Source of the DNA: Paenibacillus sp. FSL R7-0345 | Lineage (GTDB): Bacteria; Bacillota; Bacilli; Paenibacillales; Paenibacillaceae | DNA: 64,000 nt | Direction: 5' to 3' | NCBI RefSeq assembly: GCF_038595055.1 | Contig: NZ_CP152002.1 | Span: forward strand, 6,630,501-6,694,500 | Shown: piece by piece, positions 27,484-36,258 of the stretch | How positions within the stretch are numbered: the first letter of the stretch is position 1 | Layout: every line of letters begins with the position of its first letter | The notes under the pieces: generated by a model | The model's database searches: none | What the model saw: the letters and a program-made list of their open reading frames with translations, nothing else | What the model was told of the DNA's origin: nothing | Made by a program: the position numbers and the translations under genes

Positions 27484-29631
27484 ATGGCTTTCATTAACAA
27501 AAAGCCTTTAACGATCATCCTCGGCTTCCTAGTCGTGCTGCAGCTTTCTCTCTTCTATTACTATTCCATATCGGTAGAACGGGAATACCGGGCTGAAAAA
27601 GCCGATTTATCCTCTCAAGCCGTCACACTCACCTCAAACCTTGAAGAGAAAGTATCGATTGTCAAAGGAATCAGCTCCTTCATTCAAACGGTAGGCTTTG
27701 ACGCAGAGCCCGCTCTAATTAACCAGTATCTGCTTACTGCCTACAACAGCTCAAGTACAAACGTTTTGAATATTGTGATTGCTCCCGACGGAGTGATCCG
27801 CTATCTTTTTCCGCTGTCCGGCAACACCGCCATTTTGAATAAAAGCCTGCTGCTTGATCCTGCCCTGTCCTCATCCGGCAAGGTTCAGGAAACGATCCGC
27901 TCCCGCAGTATCACCATCGACGGCCCCCGCATGCTGGCCCAGGGCCAGTACGGCATAGTCATCCGGCAGGCCGTTTATAACGGCAATACCTTTGCCGGTA
28001 TCGTCTCGGCAACGGTAACAGTGGAGGATATTGCCGAGCAGATGCAGTCTCTGGATTCTTCTGTTTATGTGACAGATGCAGACCACAACCTGCTGTTCGG
28101 CAAAGAAACCCGGGCTGCAGGGCAACTGGTGGCAACACCAATCGATATTTATAACCAGCACTGGCTGATGGGGACTCTCATTCCGGCGCAGACCAAATGG
28201 GCGGTATTCCGCAGCGTTCTCTGGATTGATATTGCCTGTCTGCTCATAATCGCTTTTATCCTGTATTTTTACTGGCATCAGAACCGTTTCAACCATGAGC
28301 TGGAACGTGTAGTCAGCCTGCGGACCCGTGATCTCAGTGTTTCCCAGAAGCTCTACGAGAAGCTCGCCCATTATGACAGTCTGACCGACATTCCGAACCG
28401 GCGGTATTTCATGGATGAGTTCGAACGCCTGCTGCAATGCTCGGAGCCGACACAGACCTACACCCTGTTCTTTTTTGATTTGAACCGGTTCAAGGAGATC
28501 AACGATACACTGGGCCATTCCATCGGTGATCAGGTCATCAAAACACTGGCCGGCCGGCTCAAATGTGCGGGGCTGCCTTACCAGCTGTTCGCGCGTACCG
28601 GAGGCGACGAGTTCGTCATGGTCTTCTCCAATCTGCCGCAGGAGCGGATTCCGGAAACCGCCGGACAGATCAGTATGCTGATCTCTCAGACGCTGCTGAT
28701 TGCCGGGGCGCATCTGAGCCTGTCTACAAGCATCGGCATTTCGCTGTATCCCGAGCACTCTTCCGGCACGGATGATCTGCTGAAGTTTGCCGATATGTCG
28801 ATGTATCAGGCCAAGTCGCAGGAGGACTGTAACTACTTTATTTTTGACTGGGAGCTGCGTGAGAAGCTGGAGCAGAAGACCATGATCGCCAAGTACCTGC
28901 ATTCTGCACTGGAGCGGGAGGAATTCGTGCTGCATTACCAGCCGCAGATCAATGCAGTCACCGGTAAAATGGTCGGGCTGGAGGCGCTGGTCCGCTGGAA
29001 TCATCCCGAGAAGGGGCTGATCGGACCGGGCACCTTCATTGCCGCCGTCGAGGAGGCCGGACTGATGATCCAGCTGACCGACTGGATCATCGGCGAGGTA
29101 TGCCGGCAGCTCTGCGAGTGGCAGAAGCTGGGCATGCCGCTGCTGCGGACTTCCATTAATATTTCCAACAGCTGGTTCTACAACCGCAATCTGATTGAGA
29201 ATCTGCTGTCTGTGCTTGATCATTACGGTCTGGATACCGAAGTGCTCGAATTTGAGATTACCGAGAGCACAGCCCTGCTGGAGGAGCACTATCCGCTGCT
29301 GCAGCAGATGCGCGATCACGGCATTGTCGTCTCTATCGATGATTTCGGCACCAAATATTCGTCACTCAACTACCTGAAGCATTTTCCTGTCAACAAAATC
29401 AAGATCGACCGCACCTTTATCACCGGTATCGGCATCAGCTCGATTGACGAGACGATTATCAAGTCCATTGTCTACGTAGCTTCACAGCTCGGCTATGATC
29501 TGATTGCCGAAGGCGTTGAAACAGCGGAACAGCTGGAGTTTCTGGTCAATCACGACTGCCCGCATATCCAGGGCTTCTACTTCTCCCCGCCGCTGCCGGC
29601 GGAGGAAATCCTCAGCAGAATGGCTTCATAA
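27484..29631 (+). CDS. CHASE-GGDEF-EAL cyclic-di-GMP enzyme
   Basis: The 715-residue protein has a helix at about 8-28, a CHASE-type extracellular sensor to about 240 (GIVIRQAVYNGNTFAGIVSATV is characteristic), a second helix near 248-268, a short coiled coil, GGDEF (ARTGGDEF, G373) and EAL (E500 in LEALVRW; FEITEST; DDFGTKYSSL). The phenylalanine of GTGFSSL is replaced by Tyr, but metal ligands are kept. No RxxD inhibitory site. CHASE domains bind cytokinin-like or small organic ligands in known cases. The ATG follows TCGGAGG. It is separated from the next gene by a promoter, so it is its own unit. Confidence 0.93.
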   Translation: MAFINKKPLTIILGFLVVLQLSLFYYYSISVEREYRAEKADLSSQAVTLTSNLEEKVSIVKGISSFIQTVGFDAEPALINQYLLTAYNSSSTNVLNIVIAPDGVIRYLFPLSGNTAILNKSLLLDPALSSSGKVQETIRSRSITIDGPRMLAQGQYGIVIRQAVYNGNTFAGIVSATVTVEDIAEQMQSLDSSVYVTDADHNLLFGKETRAAGQLVATPIDIYNQHWLMGTLIPAQTKWAVFRSVLWIDIACLLIIAFILYFYWHQNRFNHELERVVSLRTRDLSVSQKLYEKLAHYDSLTDIPNRRYFMDEFERLLQCSEPTQTYTLFFFDLNRFKEINDTLGHSIGDQVIKTLAGRLKCAGLPYQLFARTGGDEFVMVFSNLPQERIPETAGQISMLISQTLLIAGAHLSLSTSIGISLYPEHSSGTDDLLKFADMSMYQAKSQEDCNYFIFDWELREKLEQKTMIAKYLHSALEREEFVLHYQPQINAVTGKMVGLEALVRWNHPEKGLIGPGTFIAAVEEAGLMIQLTDWIIGEVCRQLCEWQKLGMPLLRTSINISNSWFYNRNLIENLLSVLDHYGLDTEVLEFEITESTALLEEHYPLLQQMRDHGIVVSIDDFGTKYSSLNYLKHFPVNKIKIDRTFITGIGISSIDETIIKSIVYVASQLGYDLIAEGVETAEQLEFLVNHDCPHIQGFYFSPPLPAEEILSRMAS

Positions 29632-29650
29632 AAACCTGCGCGGTCTGCAC

Positions 29651-29679
29651 TTGGTAAAACAGCTGCGGACCGCTATAAT
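29651..29679 (+). promoter_or_regulatory. Sigma-A-like promoter before the small membrane protein
   Basis: TTGGTA (29651-29656), 17-bp spacer, TATAAT (29674-29679), 60 bp before the ATG at 29739. Confidence 0.65.
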
Positions 29680-29738
29680 AAGCTTGTACTACTCTGCTGC
29701 AATGAGCAGGAAGTTAACCCGAAAGGATTTCGAGAAAA

Positions 29739-30065
29739 ATGAATGCGTTTACTAATTCAGAACTGATCGGCACCATTATCTTTGCGCTGATTCTGGCTCT
29801 GCTCGCTTACCGGATCATCCGCGGCATGCCCGCAATGGAAGGGAACATCACCGCTTTCCGCAAAAGAACGCTGGTCTGGACACAGGTTGCACTTGTCCTG
29901 ACTGTTCTGCAGCTGAACTTTAAAGCCGGCGACTGGCGGTTTGCCATCATTCTCGGCCTGATCGTGCTGTTTACCGGCAGCATCTGGTGGGCCGCCCGCC
30001 ATTATGACATGCTCCGCCCGGCTGAGAGCGAGCCCGCCGTCAAGGAAAGCTCTGAAGAGCAGTAA
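29739..30065 (+). CDS. Small membrane protein of unknown function
   Basis: The 108-residue protein has a hydrophobic segment at 8-26, a basic stretch (AFRKRTLVWTQ), and two further hydrophobic segments at about 47-60 and 68-87, ending in an acidic tail (ESEPAVKESSEEQ). That pattern fits a three-helix membrane protein. I do not recognise a family. The ATG is preceded by AAAGGAT at a slightly long distance. It has its own promoter and a terminator after it, so it is a single-gene unit between two signalling genes and a DsrE-like gene. Confidence 0.7.
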   Translation: MNAFTNSELIGTIIFALILALLAYRIIRGMPAMEGNITAFRKRTLVWTQVALVLTVLQLNFKAGDWRFAIILGLIVLFTGSIWWAARHYDMLRPAESEPAVKESSEEQ

Positions 30066-30093
30066 TGCAGCGCCCGGCCGCCATACTATAATC

Positions 30094-30118
30094 AAGCTCC
30101 CTGCCGGGGGCTTTTTTG
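30094..30118 (+). terminator. Terminator of the small membrane protein gene
   Basis: AGCTCCC-TGCC-GGGGGCT followed by TTTTTTG. Confidence 0.75.
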
Positions 30119-30244
30119 TTGCAAAAAAGTTGCAGGAAATTTGGCAGATAACGTGATCCCTGGTACATCTTTGTGAAGGCGGGCATACGCCGCTGCCTCT
30201 GCAAGCATACTAGTTGCATCCTGAAATAGCGGAGGTACACAGAG

Positions 30245-30721
30245 ATGGACAAGAAATTAAATCTGCTGATGTTCAGCGGAGAGTATGACAAAGCAATGGC
30301 CGGACTGATTCTGGCTAATGCAGCGCGGGATATTGAGGTTGAAGTTACGATGTTTTTTGCTTTCTGGGGCTTGTTTCTTGTGCGTGACCCGGAAAAAATG
30401 ACGCTGGAGGACAAGACGGTCTATGAAAAGCTGATGGATGTGTTCACCCCCAAGGGCCCGCAGCAGCTGCCGCTCTCCCATATGAATTTCAGCGGCCTGG
30501 GCCGGATGATGCTGGAGGAAATGATGGAGGATAACAACGCGCCGAAGCTGATCCATTTCCTCAAAGGCGCACGCAAAAAGAACATTAAATTCTACGCCTG
30601 CAAGCTGTCCGTTGAGATTATGGGATTCAAGCCTGAGGAGCTGCTCCCGGAGGTCGAGATTATGGATGCCTCCGCTTATCTGAAGGATGCGCTGGAGAGC
30701 GATATGCAGCTCTTTATCTAG
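30245..30721 (+). CDS. DsrE/DsrF-like family protein
   Basis: The 158-residue protein starts KLNLLMFSGEYDKAMAGLILANAA, the first strand and helix of the DsrE fold, continues with VTMFFAFWGLFLV, and has a conserved single cysteine in KFYACKLSVEIMGF. DsrE-like proteins form trimers or hexamers and many pass sulfane sulfur or persulfide on that cysteine, sometimes as TusD/TusA-like carriers or peroxiredoxin-like partners. The start is ATG 30245 after AGCGGAGG. It lies 126 bp before a class V aminotransferase-fold protein that belongs to the same superfamily as cysteine desulfurases, so a sulfur-handling pair is conceivable but not shown. Confidence 0.8.
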   Translation: MDKKLNLLMFSGEYDKAMAGLILANAARDIEVEVTMFFAFWGLFLVRDPEKMTLEDKTVYEKLMDVFTPKGPQQLPLSHMNFSGLGRMMLEEMMEDNNAPKLIHFLKGARKKNIKFYACKLSVEIMGFKPEELLPEVEIMDASAYLKDALESDMQLFI

Positions 30722-30847
30722 CGGCAGCATGGGCTTTAACCTATCTGCCCTGCCGGGCATATACTGAGCCATAATGACACAGCCGGAGCCTTCAGGTATC
30801 TGCCGGCGAGTGTGTCAGCCAGAAATAACCGGCTGGAGGGATTGTCC

Positions 30848-32359
30848 GTGCTAACCATCAATCAAGCCTTCCCGGAGGAGGCACCGGCTTCGCTTGCGGC
30901 GCATTTCACCGCCTTTCGCGAGCGTACCATCGGCATCCGCCATCAGATTACGACGCCCTTTGGGCGGAAACCGCTGATTTACGCTGACTGGACGGCCAGC
31001 GGGCGCCTGTATGAGCCGATTGAGCGCCAGATCCAGGAATCCTTCGGTCCTTATGTCAGCAATCCGCATACCGATTCCAACAGCACCGGGCTGACGATGA
31101 CGCTGGCCTACAACGAGGCCCGGAGAATTATCAGACAGCATGTCCACGCAGGTCCACGGGATGTTCTGCTCTTCTGCGGCAACGGCACGACTGGCGCCAT
31201 TAATAAACTGCAGCGGCTGATAGGCCTGAAGCTGCCCGAGTGGCAGCATCCGGCCTTCCATTGCCCTCCCGAGGAGCGCCCTGTCATCTTCATCAGCCAC
31301 ATGGAGCATCACTCCAACCTGCTGCCCTGGCAGGAAGGAATCGGCGATGTCATTACAGTACCTGCCGGAGCGGACGGCAGCATAAGTCCGGTTGACCTCG
31401 AGGAGCTGCTGATCCGCCACCGGAACCGCCGCTTCAAGATCGGCTCCTTTACCGCCTGCTCCAATGTTACGGGAATCGAGACCCCTTACAATAAGCTGGC
31501 TGCCGTCATGCACCGCCACGGGGGTCTGTGCTTTATTGATTTTGCCGCCAGCGCGCCCTATAGGGACATTAATATGCATCCCTCTTCACCGCTGGAAAAG
31601 CTCGACGCCATCTTCTTCTCCCCGCATAAATTTCTCGGCGGCCCCGGCACAGGCGGAGTGCTGCTGTTTGACGAAGCACTCTGCAGCGGCAGGCTTCCGG
31701 ATGAACCCGGAGGCGGAACCGTCGTCTGGGTCAATCCCTGGGGCGGACGCCGCTACATAACCGATGTGGAGGTCCGCGAAGACGGAGGTACACCGGGCTT
31801 CATGCAGGCCATCCGCACCGCGCTCTGTATAAAGCTGAAAGAGCGGATGAACGGCAGCGGGGAATGGATCAGGCTGCGGGAGCAGGAGCTGTGCCTGCGG
31901 CTCCTGTCCGGACTCAGCCGGATTCCCGGCTGCAGCATCCTGGCCGGCGGGCAGACAGAACGTCACGGAATTGTATCTTTTACCCTGCACAATATCCATT
32001 ACAATCTTGCCGTAAAGCTGCTGAACGACCACTTTGGCATTCAGGCCCGCGGCGGCTGCTCCTGCGCCGGCCCCTATGGCCATTATCTGCTGGGGCTTGG
32101 CCGCAAGCAGTCGGAGCAGATTGTCCAGGACCTGCATGCCGGCAACCAGTCCACCAAACCGGGCTGGGTCCGGCTCTCCCTCCATCCCATCATGACTGAG
32201 GCCGAAGTTGACATTATCATAACAGCTGTGCAGGACATTGCCATTCACGCAATGGAGTGGAGCGGGGATTACAGCTACAATGCGGCAACGAACAGCTGGG
32301 TCCACCGCTCAGGCCAGACCGAGACAGAATCTGCTATCCGGCACCTATTCACGGTGTAA
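30848..32359 (+). CDS. Class V aminotransferase-fold PLP enzyme (cysteine desulfurase-like)
   Basis: From GTG 30848 (GGAGGG six bases before) the protein has 503 residues. It shows the fold-type I PLP set: the histidine pair in SHMEHHSNLLPW, the cofactor Asp in CFIDFAASAPY and the Schiff-base lysine in FFSPHKFLGGPGTGG. A cysteine-rich loop near the C-terminus, RGGCSCAGPYGHYL, takes the place where SufS-type desulfurases carry their catalytic cysteine. It is about 100 residues longer than SufS/CsdA. The reaction is not certain: desulfurase, selenocysteine-lyase-like or epimerase-like roles are all possible. Its 3' end overlaps the convergent VTT gene by 15 bp. Confidence 0.8.
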   Translation: MLTINQAFPEEAPASLAAHFTAFRERTIGIRHQITTPFGRKPLIYADWTASGRLYEPIERQIQESFGPYVSNPHTDSNSTGLTMTLAYNEARRIIRQHVHAGPRDVLLFCGNGTTGAINKLQRLIGLKLPEWQHPAFHCPPEERPVIFISHMEHHSNLLPWQEGIGDVITVPAGADGSISPVDLEELLIRHRNRRFKIGSFTACSNVTGIETPYNKLAAVMHRHGGLCFIDFAASAPYRDINMHPSSPLEKLDAIFFSPHKFLGGPGTGGVLLFDEALCSGRLPDEPGGGTVVWVNPWGGRRYITDVEVREDGGTPGFMQAIRTALCIKLKERMNGSGEWIRLREQELCLRLLSGLSRIPGCSILAGGQTERHGIVSFTLHNIHYNLAVKLLNDHFGIQARGGCSCAGPYGHYLLGLGRKQSEQIVQDLHAGNQSTKPGWVRLSLHPIMTEAEVDIIITAVQDIAIHAMEWSGDYSYNAATNSWVHRSGQTETESAIRHLFTV

Positions 32360-32965
32360 CGGATCTCCCGCCGAGGCCCGGGCAAACCGGGCTTCAAGTG
32401 CCTTCACACACCATAAGGACACCCCGATAAACAGCAGCACATAGATTATTTCCCACGGATTGCGGATAAACCGCTGCACATCATTACCGATATAGGATAC
32501 GGCAAACACCATAATCGCCTTGCCCGCACTAATAGCCAGCAGATAGGAGCGCAGACGCATGCCGGCCAGCCCTGCGGCCATATTAATGACGACAAACGGA
32601 CCGACCGGAAACAGGCTGAGCAGAAAAACATAACTGAATCCGCTCTGCCGCACCCAGGTCATACTTCTGGCTACCTTGGGCCGGCGGGCCCAGTTTTGCA
32701 GATAGGGATGGGAAGCAATTTTACGGATAATCAGAAAAGTCACCGCACAGCCTGCAACCAGCCCCAGCCAGGAATATAAGAAACCCAGCCATAAGCCGTA
32801 CACCGCCCCGTTTAAGCCTACGATGGCAATAGTCGGCAGCGGCGGAACGAAGGATTTCATAAAAGTCAGCCCGATTCCGGGCAGCGGCCCCAGCGTCCGG
32901 TATTGTTCCAGCAGCATCCGCAGACGCTCCTCCGTCAGCCATGACGATACATCCAATAAGTACAT
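32345..32965 (-). CDS. TVP38/TMEM64 (VTT, DedA-like) membrane protein
   Basis: The 206-residue protein has about five hydrophobic segments and the VTT core: PPLPTIAIVGLNGAVYG, then SLFPVGPFVVINMAAGLAGM, with the amphipathic re-entrant pattern. VTT proteins act as lipid scramblases or flippases in the membrane (DedA relatives flip undecaprenyl phosphate or phosphatidylethanolamine). I take ATG 32965, preceded by GAGGAGAGGG; an upstream in-frame start has no ribosome binding site. Single gene, convergent with the PLP enzyme and divergent from the hybrid kinase. Confidence 0.85.
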   Translation of the reverse strand: MYLLDVSSWLTEERLRMLLEQYRTLGPLPGIGLTFMKSFVPPLPTIAIVGLNGAVYGLWLGFLYSWLGLVAGCAVTFLIIRKIASHPYLQNWARRPKVARSMTWVRQSGFSYVFLLSLFPVGPFVVINMAAGLAGMRLRSYLLAISAGKAIMVFAVSYIGNDVQRFIRNPWEIIYVLLFIGVSLWCVKALEARFARASAGDPLHRE

Positions 32966-33046
32966 CGCTTGCCCTCTCCTCATCCTACTCCTGATTTCTT
33001 GAACCACGAGCCTCAATTATACAACACTTTTCCAGACACTTGTGAC

Positions 33047-33076
33047 TGGACAAGCAGAAGCTGGCAAGGCTATGAT
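33047..33076 (+). promoter_or_regulatory. Probable promoter of the hybrid kinase gene
   Basis: TGGACA (33047-33052), 18-bp spacer, TATGAT (33071-33076), about 60 bp before the start codon. Confidence 0.5.
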
Positions 33077-33138
33077 GAAATTATTGACGAAGGTTGAGGA
33101 ATTTTCTGGAATGCTGTATTCTACGAAGCGAGGTTTCT

Positions 33139-36100
33139 ATGAAACTGTTTAATTTTAGGCCGCTGGCTACAAGAGCCTTGGGTCTGCTCTGTATCCTCCT
33201 GCTTACTGCCGCAGCAGTATACCCCCTGCTAAATAGCAGGAGTGCTTCATGCGCCGTAGCAAAACCCGGCATGATTGATTTATCAGCCTGTACTTTCGAT
33301 AATAATTCAACCTACAAGCTGGATGGAAAGTGGGAGTTTTACTGGGGGCAGCTGCTTGATCCTGCAAACATAAGCCAAGCAGAGGGTCTCGGCTATATTT
33401 CTGTACCAGGAAGCTGGAAAACAATCACACAAAGAGAGTACAACCGCTATGGATTTGCCACATACCGTTTGGAGCTGCTGCTGCCGGCGGACAGCGAGTC
33501 CTTTGCACTCAAGGTGAACAATATCCGCAATGCCAGCCAGCTCTTTATAGACAGCAAGCCGCTGGGAGGCAGCGGCATTCCCGGACAAACGCTGGAAACC
33601 ACGAAGCCCCGCAATCAACCCTATTCAGTTAGCGCCCCGAGCATTAATGGGCGGGCTGAAATTGTTATCCATGCATCCAACTTCACCTACGACAGCGGTG
33701 GAGTCGCTGAATCCATCCGGATAGGAACACCAGAGGCAGTTTGGGCACTCGACAAGCGGAACAGCATCTACGATATCATGTTTGTGGCCGGCTTCGCCTT
33801 TATCGCCGTTTATTTCCTGGGTCAGGGACTGCAGCGTAAAGAAGACTCCTCGTTTTTCCAGCTGGCGATGTTCTGCTTTACAATTGTCTTATATATGCTC
33901 ACCCACAGCGAAAAGCTGCTGTTTGACCTGTCTCCTTCAATCTCATATGAGTGGTTCAGCAAATTACAGCTAATTTCGGGCGTAATCGGCTTTTCCTTTG
34001 TGGCCGGCTATACCTACACTTTGTTCCCTGCCCTGTATTCAAGGCTATTCATGCGGATTACGTTCACCTACTCTATCGGGTTCTGTCTCCTGACGCTATT
34101 AAGCTCAATTCGGGTTTACTCACGGGCGTCCAGCCTAATGCTAATCTTTTGCGTAATATCAATAGTCTATACCTTCTATGTGATGCTCCGCTCAGTGGTC
34201 CGGAATGAAATCGGCTCCTTTTATTTGCTTATCGGTGCAATCGCCGCCATTATGTTTACGCTCTCGTTGACCAGCAACCTGGCGCTGGGTACAGGGTTTT
34301 ATTCCGTACCGCCGGTGTCCGGGCCCATCTTCATTCTCTCCGAAGGGCTGTTTCTTTCCGCCCGGCAAGCCCATGCCTATGAGACGATCAAGCTTTTGTC
34401 CCAGCAGCTTGCGCGCAAGGACAGAGACAAGGATGAATTCCTGCTGAAAACCTCTAATGAGCTGCGCACACCGCTGAATGCCATCATCAATATCTCATTA
34501 TCACTCTATGAAGGCAGCGGAGGCTCGCTCAGTTCCTCACAGCGCGAGGATATGCGCCTGATTCTCGGAACCGGCAGACGCCTGGCATTCATGGTCCGGG
34601 ATATCCTTGATTATGAGCAGATCAAACGGGAGCGAATCACGCTCCACTGGAAGCAGGTCGACATCCAGGGGATTGCCAATATCGTTATTGAAGTGTTCCA
34701 GTTTCTGAATATAAAGGATGACATCCGGATCAAAAACCGTATTCCCCCCGGGGTCTATCTGATTGAAGCAGATGAGCACCGGCTGATGCAAATCCTATAC
34801 AACCTGCTTGATAACGCCCTCAAGTTCACTGACCGCGGCAGTGTCGTCTTCGAGGCAGAGCGGCAGGAGGACATTATCGCCATCTCCGTTACCGATACAG
34901 GCAGAGGGATTCCCGCTGAACGACTGGAGCAGATCTTCCGCGATTATGAGCAGGTCAATGAAGCCGACTCTCTGGAGAGCGGCGGACTCGGTCTGGGTCT
35001 GGCTATCACCCGTAAGCTCGTCGAACTGCACGGAGGCAGCATTAAGGTAGAGTCGGTGCCGGGACGGGGCAGCACCTTTACCTTCACCCTCCCGGTCAGC
35101 CAGCCCGGGGCGGTAATAGCAGAAGCCGAAAACCGCGAGCTGCTGCTTACACCGGTAAATCCTCCATTGGAGGCTTGGGATGATGATTGGAAGTATCCCA
35201 ATATCCCGCTGCCACAGTATACCCGGGATGAAGAAACCAACGGGTCTGCTCCGCGAATCCTGGTGGTAGACGACGACTACGCCAACCTGAAGGCATTAAC
35301 CAATTTGCTGTCACTGGAGAATTACAGGATCACCAGCATCCGCAGCGGTAAAGAGGCGCTCGCCATTCTGGCGGAGGACCGCAATTTTGATCTTTGTATC
35401 ATCGATGTGATGATGCCGGAAATGTCCGGACTGGAGCTATGCAGAATCATCCGCAAAACCTTCAGCCCGCTGGATCTGCCTGTTCTTATGGCTACCGCCG
35501 GACAGCAGCTCCATTTCAACGAGTCTGCCTTCCGGGCCGGAGCCAACGATTTTATCCATAAGCCTTATGCCTGGAGCGATTTGAAGGGACGTGTCAAAAC
35601 ACTGGTTGATCTGAAAAGATCGGTAGCCGAGCGGCTCAGCTCGGAAATCGCCATGCTGCGCGCCCAGATCAAGCCTCACTTCCTATACAATGCAATTAAC
35701 ACTATCATCTGGATGAGTACAAGAGATAACGAGAAGACAAGGCATCTGCTGTATGATCTCAGCCATTTTTTGCGGGGAAGCTTTGATTTCAGCAATCAGG
35801 AAACAGCGATCCCTTTTGAAAAGGAGCTGGAGCTGATTGAAGCCTACTTGTCACTGGAGCAGGCCCGTTTCGGCAAACGCCTGAGTGTGCAGTACAATAT
35901 CGAGGTCTCTGAATTTACTCTGCCGCCGCTGATCGTCCAGCCCATTGTCGAGAATGCTGTCCGGCACGGCCTGATGGAAAAAATCGGCGGGGGCACGCTC
36001 ATCCTCAGCACCCGTCTGCAGGGCGGGAACATTGTCATTACCGTTGCCGACAACGGCAAGGGCATGAGCGATGAGCAGCTGGCTTCCTGGATGATGGACG

Positions 36101-36258
36101 ATTACCGCTCGTCCTCGCGTCAGGGGACAGGGATTGGTCTAAAAAATATTAACCGTCGGCTGCTGAAGCAATTCGGGCATCCGCTGCTGCTTACCCGCGG
36201 CGAAGACGGCGGGATCGAAGTACGTATAAGAATACCGTGGAAGGGTGAGGTCTCCTGA
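33139..36258 (+). CDS. Hybrid sensor kinase: 7TMR-DISM, degenerate HisKA, HATPase, REC, LytS-type kinase
   Basis: The 1039-residue protein (ATG 33139, GAGG before it) starts with a membrane helix, an extracellular 7TMR-DISM jelly-roll (DGKWEFYWG, GSGIPG) and seven membrane helices. A first kinase core follows, but its phosphoacceptor is changed: S-N-E-L-R-T-P-L, with Asn440 where His should be (codon AAT at 34456-34458). Its ATPase domain is intact (NLLDNALKFTD, DTGRG, GLGLGLAI). Next come a receiver domain (D756) and a second, LytS-type kinase core with QIKPHFLYNA (H847) plus its own ATPase. So ATP binding by the first core may be only regulatory or trans-acting. It is the first gene of an operon with the BTAD-type regulator. 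Confidence 0.9.
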   Translation: MKLFNFRPLATRALGLLCILLLTAAAVYPLLNSRSASCAVAKPGMIDLSACTFDNNSTYKLDGKWEFYWGQLLDPANISQAEGLGYISVPGSWKTITQREYNRYGFATYRLELLLPADSESFALKVNNIRNASQLFIDSKPLGGSGIPGQTLETTKPRNQPYSVSAPSINGRAEIVIHASNFTYDSGGVAESIRIGTPEAVWALDKRNSIYDIMFVAGFAFIAVYFLGQGLQRKEDSSFFQLAMFCFTIVLYMLTHSEKLLFDLSPSISYEWFSKLQLISGVIGFSFVAGYTYTLFPALYSRLFMRITFTYSIGFCLLTLLSSIRVYSRASSLMLIFCVISIVYTFYVMLRSVVRNEIGSFYLLIGAIAAIMFTLSLTSNLALGTGFYSVPPVSGPIFILSEGLFLSARQAHAYETIKLLSQQLARKDRDKDEFLLKTSNELRTPLNAIINISLSLYEGSGGSLSSSQREDMRLILGTGRRLAFMVRDILDYEQIKRERITLHWKQVDIQGIANIVIEVFQFLNIKDDIRIKNRIPPGVYLIEADEHRLMQILYNLLDNALKFTDRGSVVFEAERQEDIIAISVTDTGRGIPAERLEQIFRDYEQVNEADSLESGGLGLGLAITRKLVELHGGSIKVESVPGRGSTFTFTLPVSQPGAVIAEAENRELLLTPVNPPLEAWDDDWKYPNIPLPQYTRDEETNGSAPRILVVDDDYANLKALTNLLSLENYRITSIRSGKEALAILAEDRNFDLCIIDVMMPEMSGLELCRIIRKTFSPLDLPVLMATAGQQLHFNESAFRAGANDFIHKPYAWSDLKGRVKTLVDLKRSVAERLSSEIAMLRAQIKPHFLYNAINTIIWMSTRDNEKTRHLLYDLSHFLRGSFDFSNQETAIPFEKELELIEAYLSLEQARFGKRLSVQYNIEVSEFTLPPLIVQPIVENAVRHGLMEKIGGGTLILSTRLQGGNIVITVADNGKGMSDEQLASWMMDDYRSSSRQGTGIGLKNINRRLLKQFGHPLLLTRGEDGGIEVRIRIPWKGEVS

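Noticed and set aside
27871-29319. 482-codon minus-strand frame
   Set aside because: It lies entirely opposite the CHASE-GGDEF-EAL gene, whose domains are certain; the antisense protein has no recognisable features.
31586-32305. 239-codon minus-strand frame
   Set aside because: Opposite the PLP enzyme, without ribosome binding site or family resemblance.
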